Source: Nitrospirota bacterium
Lineage (GTDB): Bacteria > Nitrospirota > Thermodesulfovibrionia > Thermodesulfovibrionales > JdFR-88
NCBI GenBank assembly: GCA_021813765.1
Contig: JAKAJM010000011.1
Span: forward strand, 1-49,751
Direction: 5' to 3'
DNA length: 49,751 bases
Shown here: positions 24,951 through 32,855 of the stretch, piece by piece
Position numbering within the stretch: position 1 is the stretch's first letter
How the letters are laid out: every line of letters begins with the position of its first letter
Made by a program: the position numbers and the translations under genes
The notes under the pieces: model-generated
What the model was told of the DNA's origin: nothing
Database searches by the model: none
What the model saw: only the letters and a program-made list of their open reading frames with translations

Positions 24951-26531
24951 TCACCGCGCCATGTGCCTGCTTTTAAGAAGGCTGATCAATACTGCGAAAA
25001 GGATTATGTCGTAAATGATATTCCCGAACACCAGGGAAAAGTCTGACTCTATGTTAGCCAGTCCTGTGAATATGAGCAGCCCTACCAAAAACCCACCCTC
25101 TCCGCCTTCAGGGTGGCAAAGCATTTCGTATATAGACCTGTAGATCATGCCCATGATGAACATCCCGGCAGCAACCCCAAAGGAGCCAAAGTTGGCATAC
25201 ATCTCTATAAGTTGCGGGAAATTGAAGGAAGTGGTGGTGTCCGCGGGGGCCAGCAGGCCGTAACGGTGGCCGAACTGCTGGCCCAGTGTCTTTTCCGGCT
25301 TCCAGGGGAAGAGTATCCTTGGCAGAGGCATCCAGAGCAGGGAGAGGTAAGTCCTGCCCATCCAGTAGGGTATCCTCTCCGGCGTCATTTCCACAACATA
25401 GGCAAAGGGCACCACAAGGGACGTGCGCGCGGAAATGGCTGCATACTCCTTGCCATATGGTTCCACTCCTGCAAATGCCAGTTTCATAAAAATAAGACTC
25501 TTCTCTACCGGATTTTTATGCTCATATTGCCCTCCCCACGTCAGATACCGGTACTCGTTCCTGGCGTTAAAAAAAAATAGGAACAGCACCAGGCCCGCAG
25601 TCATTTGCTTCCACGGTATCCTTCTTTTAAAATGCCAGGAAGCAAGTATCAAAAAGACAAATATAAGGAGGATTTGGGCCAGCGAGCCGGTTGACAGCCT
25701 GATGAGGAAGATGAGCGGCAGAAAAAGGCCCCAAAGGACAAGCCTTCCTCTGACTCCCAGATTGCCCCGCAACTGAAGTATATACAATATCCCTATCCCG
25801 AGCATGGACATCTGGGACATGAAATTTACCGTGGAGGCGTACCGCACTGGGATAAGTCCGTTCGATATGAAATTCACCGCGGCCCCGGCCAGAAAAAAAA
25901 TGACCGCCCAGGCCTTTGCCTTGTGGGGGGCCCAGGAAATGCCAATCTTGGGCAGATGCCTGCCAATGGCCCGCCCCGGGAACATGTAAAACGAAAGAAG
26001 GAGCATGACCAGGCCGGAGGCGGACAGCATCAGGGATTTGTCCATTGCTTCCTTCGATACGGGTAAGTATCCGTCCTTTACGGAATATCCACTTAATAAA
26101 AAAAGCGGCAGAGCGTAATAGATACTGTAGATGATGCCGAACAGGGGAAGAAATGGTATCCCCTGCTCAGAGTTTCTGATATATAGAAAAGTGGGCAGGC
26201 AACCGGCCACTATGATGAAGGAGGCAATGACCCGCTCGGCAATCGTAGGGCCGGCAGGCGCAAACATGTTCAAGGCTGTTATAAGCATTGGAAGGCCAAG
26301 CAAAAGAAGATATGGGCTTTTGTTTTCAGTTGTGCCAGCCAGCTCACCTTGCGCTCTGTCCCCGCCTGCCGCCCGGAGGTGCACGGGCCTCGATAGCACT
26401 GCAACCATAAGAGATGGCAGCATGGCTGAGGACACCGCAAAAAAAAGCCTTCCTTCAACAACCAAGATGGCTGATATTAAAGCAAAGGCGGCAACGACCG
26501 CAAAGAAAGCCTTTTTTTTAGTGGGTGGCAT
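24951..26531 (-). CDS. Wzy-like oligosaccharide repeat-unit polymerase
   Basis: This 526-residue membrane protein has roughly 12 hydrophobic helices and a large loop near residues 340-440 (NEYRYLTWGGQYEHKNP, YLSLLWMPLPRILFPWKPEK, TTSFNFPQLIEMYANFG). Polymerases diverge strongly, so the call rests on topology, the loop with FP(W)KPE and the GxFG-type turn shared by O-antigen polymerases, and on its place beside glycosyltransferases and a flippase. It would link flipped repeat units in the periplasm. The ATG overlaps the GT9 gene by 14 bases. Confidence 0.72.
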   Translation of the reverse strand: MPPTKKKAFFAVVAAFALISAILVVEGRLFFAVSSAMLPSLMVAVLSRPVHLRAAGGDRAQGELAGTTENKSPYLLLLGLPMLITALNMFAPAGPTIAERVIASFIIVAGCLPTFLYIRNSEQGIPFLPLFGIIYSIYYALPLFLLSGYSVKDGYLPVSKEAMDKSLMLSASGLVMLLLSFYMFPGRAIGRHLPKIGISWAPHKAKAWAVIFFLAGAAVNFISNGLIPVRYASTVNFMSQMSMLGIGILYILQLRGNLGVRGRLVLWGLFLPLIFLIRLSTGSLAQILLIFVFLILASWHFKRRIPWKQMTAGLVLFLFFFNARNEYRYLTWGGQYEHKNPVEKSLIFMKLAFAGVEPYGKEYAAISARTSLVVPFAYVVEMTPERIPYWMGRTYLSLLWMPLPRILFPWKPEKTLGQQFGHRYGLLAPADTTTSFNFPQLIEMYANFGSFGVAAGMFIMGMIYRSIYEMLCHPEGGEGGFLVGLLIFTGLANIESDFSLVFGNIIYDIILFAVLISLLKSRHMAR

Positions 26532-27597
26532 TAATTAAGTACGGTCCTGTTTTTTCGGGGTTTGTGCCAGTCAATATTTTTTGCGCAGCTTCAAGGACCT
26601 GGGCGACAGTGATCATACTTAGACAAAGGCCGCGATGAGTTACGCATTCTTCAAGCATGCAGCCGGCGCACTGGGTGGCATGACGCAATATTATGTGATT
26701 GTCTCCATAGGGAGCCCATTTGCCAGGCCGGTCTCTTGCGCTAAACAGCGCCACGCAAGGCGTGCCGACCATGGCTGCCAAATGCATCGTACCCGAATCG
26801 TTTCCAATAAACCCGGCGCATCTTTCCAAAGCGGCCGCCGAGCCGTAAATCGAGAGCTTGCCGGCCAAATTACAGGCCCTTTCTCCCCAGGCCTGGCATA
26901 ATTCGCGGCCTGTTTCCTCGTCCTCACTGGCCCCAAGCACAAGCAGATGAAGCTGCGGGAATTTTCTAAGCAGAAGTTTGCCAAGCTCGCAAAAGTTCTT
27001 GACTGGCCACTTCTTTGCCGGCATCCTGGACCCGGGCCCAATAGCCAGGAGTCTTTTCTCCTTCTCCCCGCGGCGGGCCAAAATGCCCTTAACCGCGGCA
27101 AGCCTTTGAAATCCTTCCCTTTTGCATTCAGGGACAGCAAGCCTGAAACCGGAGTCGGGTTCCCGGCCGCCCGCAATCCTGAGGAGGGTTTTCCACTCAG
27201 GCTCACATCGGTCCGTCCTGCAAGGTTCTCCTTCCGGATGGGGAGCGCTGAATAAGAAGCTCCTCCACGGCGGGCCATAGTAACTAGCCTTGTGGCTGGC
27301 AAGGTGTCTGAAGTAAAAAAAATCGCGGAAGGCCTGCCACCGGCTTCTCTTGGGCGACAGGTTGAATATATGCTCCGGCGAAAGCTTTCTGATCGTACGC
27401 GCAAGTGACAACCCGTTTTTTGCCATTTCCCGGACCGTCCCGCCTGGCGCATAAACTATCACTTCATCAAACCATCCGATTGGCCCCAGGACATCCCATG
27501 ACGAGACACGATTTTTGCCATCGTCTGTCTGCCGGTTGGTCAGAAGCACAAACCGGTGGCATTGAAACCTCTTTTTTACCTCCAGGATGGCGGGCAT
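26518..27597 (-). CDS. Family 9 glycosyltransferase (heptosyltransferase-like), unusual start
   Basis: This GT-B enzyme of the ADP-heptose:LPS heptosyltransferase family has IGPGSRMPAKKWPVKNFCEL in the donor domain and the signature FIGNDSGTMHLAAMVGTPCV. The first canonical start is ATG 27597 (359 residues), but the family N-terminus lies upstream in the same frame: LLIFRTGQLGDTLVS ends directly before that Met. Upstream codons back to an in-frame TAA near 27700 contain no ATG, GTG or TTG. ATT at 27696, which follows AGAAGG, or CTG at 27642 would have to serve, or a frameshift exists in the A-runs there. The true protein is probably about 20-33 residues longer than listed. Confidence 0.85.
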   Translation of the reverse strand: MPAILEVKKRFQCHRFVLLTNRQTDDGKNRVSSWDVLGPIGWFDEVIVYAPGGTVREMAKNGLSLARTIRKLSPEHIFNLSPKRSRWQAFRDFFYFRHLASHKASYYGPPWRSFLFSAPHPEGEPCRTDRCEPEWKTLLRIAGGREPDSGFRLAVPECKREGFQRLAAVKGILARRGEKEKRLLAIGPGSRMPAKKWPVKNFCELGKLLLRKFPQLHLLVLGASEDEETGRELCQAWGERACNLAGKLSIYGSAAALERCAGFIGNDSGTMHLAAMVGTPCVALFSARDRPGKWAPYGDNHIILRHATQCAGCMLEECVTHRGLCLSMITVAQVLEAAQKILTGTNPEKTGPYLINATH

Positions 27598-27688
27598 CGA
27601 AACGAGCGTATCACCAAGCTGGCCCGTCCTGAAAATAAGCAGGTTTCTGGCTTTTTTGGTTTTTTTACCCTTTCGGGAATTCTTTTTG

Positions 27689-28699
27689 TTATAAATTTGC
27701 GGCCTTCTTTAACATATCCTTGATCCGGTCATGATTATTGTAACCGCTTTTTACGCATCTCTTCCGCCCGCAGGCCGCTATCTTATCCCTCTGCCCGGGA
27801 TGTGCGAGATAATAACGGACCTTGTCCAGCAATTCCTCATCGGAAGAAAAAAATTCCGCCTCCCTACCCTCCTCAAAAAGGCTTTGATGCTCTTCCGTAC
27901 GCTCGGCAAGCATAAATCCGCCGCAGGCTGGTATTTCAAAAGTGCGTGTCGTACTAGTGTCAGGGACAAGCTTTGAAAGAAGTCCCAGGCAAATTTTTGC
28001 CGAGGAGATGGCCCTGGGATATTCTTCTCCCCAAATGCCGTCACCCTGTACGCGCTGCGAGCACCACCGGGAAATGCGCGAATGCCGCACCCAGCCGGGG
28101 CCCCACACTTTTATACTGGTCTTTTTGAGCGCGGAGAGTGCTCTTATCCTGCCTGCATAATGACGTTCATAATGCCCGACAAAGGCGACATCGGAAGAAA
28201 GGCCTTGCGCTGGCTTGCGCGGATAAAAACGCGTTTTCTCATACGCCTGGTGCGTCAAATGAATTCTTCTTGCTCCCATGCCCCGATACAGATCGACCTC
28301 AAAAGGCTTTGTGGTAAACAGAATATCGTATTTGGGAATGGACCCGGCAAAGTGGCGCGATTTATGAAATACCAGTGCTGCATCGGGTGTATAATGAATG
28401 ACAGCGGCACCCGAGAGCCCTTTTATCCTGTCAATTGTATCAGGCCATATCCATCTTCCCTTGTCTATCCATATGTGGGATATCTTTCGCATTCCGTCGA
28501 CGGACCGGCACAAGGCGCGATTAATGCCCGATACCAGCGGCCCGTAATTAAAACGGTTGGCCAGGCTTCTGGCGATCTTAGGCACATATTTCATACTTGA
28601 AACGTCAAAGGGGATGACCTCATGCCCCAGGCTTTCAAGGCACCGCATGCGGTCCAGGCAAGTGCCTCCGGTCAGATGGCCAACATAGAATATCTTCAT
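27689..28699 (-). CDS. CgeB-like glycosyltransferase
   Basis: This 336-residue protein has features of the CgeB/Glyco_trans_1_2 group: N-terminal KIFYVGHLTGGTCLDRM, DVAFVGHYERHYAGRI at the start of the donor half, then CLGLLSKLVPDTSTTRTFEI, PACGGFMLAERTEEHQSLFE and EAEFFSSDEELLDKVRYYL. The last block is the family hallmark: an acidic loop after the PACG motif. These enzymes are taken to be retaining GT-B transferases in surface-glycan clusters. It sits 52 bases downstream of the deacetylase gene. Sugar specificity is not predictable. Confidence 0.82.
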   Translation of the reverse strand: MKIFYVGHLTGGTCLDRMRCLESLGHEVIPFDVSSMKYVPKIARSLANRFNYGPLVSGINRALCRSVDGMRKISHIWIDKGRWIWPDTIDRIKGLSGAAVIHYTPDAALVFHKSRHFAGSIPKYDILFTTKPFEVDLYRGMGARRIHLTHQAYEKTRFYPRKPAQGLSSDVAFVGHYERHYAGRIRALSALKKTSIKVWGPGWVRHSRISRWCSQRVQGDGIWGEEYPRAISSAKICLGLLSKLVPDTSTTRTFEIPACGGFMLAERTEEHQSLFEEGREAEFFSSDEELLDKVRYYLAHPGQRDKIAACGRKRCVKSGYNNHDRIKDMLKKAANL

Positions 28700-28751
28700 C
28701 TGAGCTAGCTCTTGTACTTTTTAAAGGCGAAAAATCTTTTTCCCACTCTGG

Positions 28752-29465
28752 TTACGTATTGATTGCCGGCATGCAGATGGAAGAAAGCCATGTCATCGGC
28801 CCCGGTCCCATTCTTTTTAACTTGAAGAAATCGTCTCCCCTGAGTACAAAGCCTCTCTTTGAGGAAGTTGCGCCAAGAAATCCAGCCTCCCTTACTTCTC
28901 TCATGACATCTTTGTTGTAATCGCCGTAGGGATAGCAGAAAAAATCTACAGGGCTGCCGGTCCTGTCTTCGATCTCCAGCTTTGAGTCGAGGATTTCATC
29001 TTTCATGCGGGCAGCCGGTATCCTTGTCAGATGGGGATGCGTCATCGTATGCGCGCCAAAGGTAACGCCGCCTGCAGAAAGTTCCTTTGCCTTTTGCCAA
29101 TCAAGCAGGGGGCGTTTTCCATAACCGTTTTTGTATTTTGCGCTGTCCCACAGGTTCACACGCCCGGCAAGCCCCGAAACCATAAAGACAGTGGAAGGAT
29201 ATCCGTATTTTTTTAAAACAGGGAAAGCATTATCATAAAAATCCATGTAGCCATCATCAAAGGTAAGACAGGCAAACCTTCCCCGTTTTTCTGTTCCGCC
29301 TGCAAACTCGAGTATCTCTTTAAGTGATACGACCCTGTACCCCGCAGCCTTCAGGCTCCACATCTGGAAACTGAACATTCGCTGACTTACATTAAGCCTT
29401 CGCGTTCGGGCGTCCACAGCAGGCCCTCCGACACTGTGATATACGAGTATGACCGCCCTGTTCAT
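28752..29465 (-). CDS. Polysaccharide deacetylase (NodB homology domain)
   Basis: This 237-residue CE4-type protein begins with VILVYHSVGG. The metal-binding catalytic motif is LTFDDGYMDF, the His motif is FGAHTMTHPHLT, and the later FFCYPYGDYN block is present. CE4 enzymes remove N-acetyl groups from hexosamines. There is no obvious signal peptide, so it may act in the cytoplasm on lipid-linked intermediates, or be exported by other means. ATG 29465 has GAAGGG eight bases upstream. It lies 51 bases downstream of the flippase gene. Confidence 0.9.
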   Translation of the reverse strand: MNRAVILVYHSVGGPAVDARTRRLNVSQRMFSFQMWSLKAAGYRVVSLKEILEFAGGTEKRGRFACLTFDDGYMDFYDNAFPVLKKYGYPSTVFMVSGLAGRVNLWDSAKYKNGYGKRPLLDWQKAKELSAGGVTFGAHTMTHPHLTRIPAARMKDEILDSKLEIEDRTGSPVDFFCYPYGDYNKDVMREVREAGFLGATSSKRGFVLRGDDFFKLKRMGPGPMTWLSSICMPAINT

Positions 29466-29516
29466 ATATATGGCCCTTCAGGCTTACATCAAAAAAGGCC
29501 TGCGAGAAATGAAAGA

Positions 29517-30857
29517 TCAGCCAGCCCCCTTCAGCGCCTGCCTTGCCATGACGGCAGATACGGCAAGTTGAATCCCGAAATATACCGGCACCGCCATTGA
29601 GGCTCCCAGCAGCCCGTAATGGCAGATCATGGGTATTCCTGCTCCAAGACTAGCGGCGGCCCCTGCCGACTGAGCAAAGAAAACGCTCTTGGTCTTTTTG
29701 TAGGCGTAGCATATCTTCTCAAAAACATAACTTACAACAAGAAATGCGTATCCGAGGGCGATCCATGGTATCAGATCGGCCCCGGCGCTGTATCTCCTTT
29801 CAAGCAGAAGACCTGCTATTTCCCGCCGCATAAGCGTTATAACCGCTACCAGGCAAAGACTGGCCAGTACTGTTGCGGAAAGCAGCGCGAAAAACGTCTT
29901 CTTTTCCCGAGCCTTGTCGCCCGCAGAGACAGCTTCAAAATAGAGTGGCCTCAATGTCTGTTCGATCACTCCGCCGGCCATAAGGAAAGGCCTGCTTACA
30001 AGACCATATGATGCAGAATATATTCCCACCTGTTCAAGACCAGACAGCGCGCTTATTATATAGCGGTCGCCGAGCGACGCTATCCACCCAACTATGGCCA
30101 TGGGTATTATCGGGATGGCATACCGCCTGATCTCATCCGGTAAGTTGGCTTTTTTTTCTTCCATTGTTGAGGGGGCGACCGCACGAGCGAGGCCTGATCC
30201 CTTCCGGAAATAAAAAAAGGCCAGTAACAAAAGAGAACCCGCAAGATAGCCCGACAGAACGGATCCGGTGGAGCTCCCAAAGACCAGAACCATTATGATC
30301 GCTCCCAAAAACCTTGCCCATGTGTCCGTTGCCAGCCAGACAGCCATAGCCTTTTGTCTTCTGCCTGCGTTCAGGAAATTTCGTTCCTTTGCCTTTACCG
30401 CGTCTACAACCAGCAGACCGCACAATGATGCCATTGCCATGAGGAAAGCAGTTTTTTCCCTGTACAGGAAAAATAAAAGAAGTCCTGCAGCGCCAACGAC
30501 AGGAGAAAGCGCTTTGGCAGACCTGATCAAAAAGGAGTTTGTGACCTCCCGCAGCAGCGGGACTTGCCCGTCTCTGGCCGCATCCGGATAGAACCTAAGG
30601 GCAGCCTCGATGAATGGGGCGCAAAATGTGGCCGTCAACAGAGTAGCCGTGCCAAGAAGAAGACTGACAGTTCCAAAAACATCGGGTCTTACGTATTGGG
30701 TCATAAGGCGCATACCTGCCAAAAACCCAGCTGCAGCAGCAAGCTGGCCAAGCGCAGTCCAGGCCCAGTCGCTCAATACACGGCCTTTTTCTCGGGATAT
30801 ACGGAGAACAAACGTTTTTAAGACTGGAATGGCTAAATCATTTTTTTTTAAAATCAT
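29517..30857 (-). CDS. Wzx-type oligosaccharide flippase (MOP superfamily)
   Basis: This membrane protein of about 446 residues has 12-14 predicted helices and starts with an MOP-type N-terminus (SDWAWTALGQLAAAAGFLAG, MTQYVRPDVFGTVSLLLG). Other typical blocks are LGDRYIISALSGLEQVGIYSA and LIPWIALGYAFLVVSYVFEK. It would flip undecaprenyl-linked repeat units to the periplasm. A TTG at 30878 extends the frame by seven residues; ATG 30857 is preferred. It appears to open the long minus-strand set that runs down to the GT9/Wzy genes. Polysaccharide transport is inferred from family and neighbours. Confidence 0.85.
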   Translation of the reverse strand: MILKKNDLAIPVLKTFVLRISREKGRVLSDWAWTALGQLAAAAGFLAGMRLMTQYVRPDVFGTVSLLLGTATLLTATFCAPFIEAALRFYPDAARDGQVPLLREVTNSFLIRSAKALSPVVGAAGLLLFFLYREKTAFLMAMASLCGLLVVDAVKAKERNFLNAGRRQKAMAVWLATDTWARFLGAIIMVLVFGSSTGSVLSGYLAGSLLLLAFFYFRKGSGLARAVAPSTMEEKKANLPDEIRRYAIPIIPMAIVGWIASLGDRYIISALSGLEQVGIYSASYGLVSRPFLMAGGVIEQTLRPLYFEAVSAGDKAREKKTFFALLSATVLASLCLVAVITLMRREIAGLLLERRYSAGADLIPWIALGYAFLVVSYVFEKICYAYKKTKSVFFAQSAGAAASLGAGIPMICHYGLLGASMAVPVYFGIQLAVSAVMARQALKGAG

Positions 30858-31117
30858 CGTATAGCTCTGAACCGTCAATAGAGATCCATTGGATAAAGAA
30901 AACAGGTCATTCTTGAGAGATCTTTTATTTCAGGTCATTTTTTTGTCAAAAAAACATGCCCCGGGCACTGCTCCGCCCCTTCAGTCCCATTTTTCTAAAA
31001 AGAAAAATCCGGCCTAAAGGGTTTTAATAAAAAATAAAAAAAACTGTCAGGCCAAATCGTGTCTTTCTAACCGCAGGCATGTGCCTGGCTGCCACGCTAA
31101 ACATACTTCGAAGCCAT

Positions 31118-32644
31118 TTATTTTTTTTGCCCTTTATTTTTCTCGATAGACTGCAACATATTTTTCAGGGCTTGAGCTGCCATATCCAATATCTTTTTTC
31201 TTTCTACGGGGGTAATGTTGCCATCATTTTTTGAACCCGGGCCGCTCATTGCGGTTTTTCCCTGGTAAAGCTGAATTGATTTGAGGACCTGCGGCAAATC
31301 GCGGTCTAGCGCCAGGAAAACTGGATCGGAGGAGACCGATGGCAAGATATGCAGTATTTCCCCATCCTGCAAAATTGCAATACCCTCTCCGTTATCAGTT
31401 ACGCCGAACAGAGTTTTCATATAAGGAGCGATATTGTTCCAGTTTGGAGGCTGCAACGGGATAGAAAATGCATATGCCGAGTTTGCTAGTGAGCCGACAA
31501 GCGCAGTATCGCCATATGCACTGAGGGCAACGGAGACGCCAAAATCGCCGTTTGCCGCCGCATCCGAGGCCGAAAGCACTTGCTTTTGCGTCCATATACC
31601 ATCTTTGCTCGTGAATACATAAACCGCGCCTGCCCTGTCATTTTTACCGTTAGCGCCGACGAGGGCAGTATCGCCATCTCCACTTAAAGCCACTGACGTG
31701 CCAAATATTTCCTTGCCGGAAACCGTTAACTCCCGCTGCCATTTCCACGCAGTGCCGTTGCGCTTGAATACATATGCGGCGCCAGCACCCGCGTTTTTGC
31801 CTATGGCGCCGATAATGGCTGCGGTACCGTTTGAGTTCAGTGCCACGGACCATCCGAATGCCTCCGGTTCATCGCTGACCGGGGGCGTCAGTTCCTGCTG
31901 CTCTTTCCAGGCCGTTTTACTGCGCCGGAACACGTATACCGAGCCGATCTGGCCGTTTTTCTCATATGCTCCGATAAGGGCGGTGCTCCCGTCCGCGCTT
32001 ATTGCAACCGCAGAGGCAAACTCATCATATGCCGACGAATCGGGGTTGCTTAATTCCTGCTTCTGTATCCACCTTGAGCCGGTGCGCATGAAAACGTATG
32101 CCCGGCCATGAAAGGAATCCGCTGCAGGGGCTCCGATAATTACTGTGCCGCCATCGGCGCTTAGCGCCAATGAGAAACCAAAATTGTCACCTGCCGCTCC
32201 ATCGGAGGCCTTGAGCTTCCGCTGCAGCTTCCACGAAGTCCCGGTGCGAGAAAATACGTATGCCGCACCGGCTTTCATGTCTTTGCCAATGGCCCCGACG
32301 ATGGCCGTGCCGCCGTTTCCGCTTAACGCCACAGACCATCCGAATGCCTCCTGTTCATTTCCGGACAAAGGCGACAATTCCTGCCGCTCTTTCCAGCCTG
32401 TCCCACCGCGCGTAAACACGTATGCCGCTCCGCATTGGTTTTTTTTCTCGTACGCACCTATGATTGAAATCCTGCCGTTTGCACTGACGGCAAGCGAAAA
32501 ACCAAAATTAGCGCCTGGAGCACCCCCGGAAGCATTCAGTTTGGCCTTTTGCAGAAATTGGCAATTGGCATTTGCGGCGTGCAGGACAGGCAGCGCTAAA
32601 AATAAAAAAATAGCTGCCGCTCTGGAAAAGAGACCCCTCCGCAT
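31118..32644 (-). CDS. Secreted FG-GAP (integrin-type) beta-propeller protein
   Basis: The chosen start ATG 32644 gives 508 residues with a signal peptide (MRRGLFSRAAAIFLFLALPV, cleavage after HAANA). Seven repeats of 40-60 residues follow, each with FG(F/W)SVALSxxG, (A/I)IGA and AAYVF-type strands, matching a seven-bladed FG-GAP propeller. A C-terminal region of about 110 residues contains FGVTDNGEGIAIL and a Lys-rich end. FG-GAP propellers bind ligands or other surface proteins. The frame is open to 32815, but upstream residues give no signal peptide at the N-terminus. An inverted repeat at 32708-32740 lies in its leader. The binding partner is unknown. Confidence 0.78.
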   Translation of the reverse strand: MRRGLFSRAAAIFLFLALPVLHAANANCQFLQKAKLNASGGAPGANFGFSLAVSANGRISIIGAYEKKNQCGAAYVFTRGGTGWKERQELSPLSGNEQEAFGWSVALSGNGGTAIVGAIGKDMKAGAAYVFSRTGTSWKLQRKLKASDGAAGDNFGFSLALSADGGTVIIGAPAADSFHGRAYVFMRTGSRWIQKQELSNPDSSAYDEFASAVAISADGSTALIGAYEKNGQIGSVYVFRRSKTAWKEQQELTPPVSDEPEAFGWSVALNSNGTAAIIGAIGKNAGAGAAYVFKRNGTAWKWQRELTVSGKEIFGTSVALSGDGDTALVGANGKNDRAGAVYVFTSKDGIWTQKQVLSASDAAANGDFGVSVALSAYGDTALVGSLANSAYAFSIPLQPPNWNNIAPYMKTLFGVTDNGEGIAILQDGEILHILPSVSSDPVFLALDRDLPQVLKSIQLYQGKTAMSGPGSKNDGNITPVERKKILDMAAQALKNMLQSIEKNKGQKK

Positions 32645-32707
32645 ATTGACCCCCATTAAAAATTTCGCGGCCAATAACTCTGTATACTCCAAAATATCTG
32701 ACTTTTC

Positions 32708-32740
32708 AACGGCATTTTTCAGGACAGAAAACATGCCGTT
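32708..32740. repeat. Inverted repeat upstream of the FG-GAP gene
   Basis: AACGGCAT (32708-32715) pairs with ATGCCGTT (32733-32740), and the stem continues with TTTTC/GAAAA across one bulged base, leaving loop AGGACA. It lies about 65 bases upstream of the chosen FG-GAP start. Without a T-run it is not a terminator; an operator or leader hairpin is possible. Confidence 0.4.
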
Positions 32741-32800
32741 CTCCCGGGTACGCATCATCGAGGCAAAAAATATACCGGCATGGGGTGCATGCCTTGGGCA

Positions 32801-32829
32801 AAAGGAGGGTGCCACTTATCGGGCACCCC
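32801..32829 (-). terminator. Probable intrinsic terminator of the GAS-repeat lipoprotein gene
   Basis: GGGTGCC (32807-32813) and GGCACCC (32822-32828) form a 7-bp GC-rich stem with an 8-base loop, 27 bases after the stop codon at 32856. On the minus strand it is followed by CTCCTTTTGC, a weak T-run. It probably separates the lipoprotein gene from the FG-GAP gene. Confidence 0.55.
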
Positions 32830-32855
32830 CCTTCCGGAACTGGCCTGAAAGAAGG

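Noticed and set aside
30879-31117. Terminator or riboswitch downstream of the FG-GAP gene
   Set aside because: Several A/T-rich partial palindromes occur, but none gives a GC-rich stem with a clean T-run or a known aptamer pattern.
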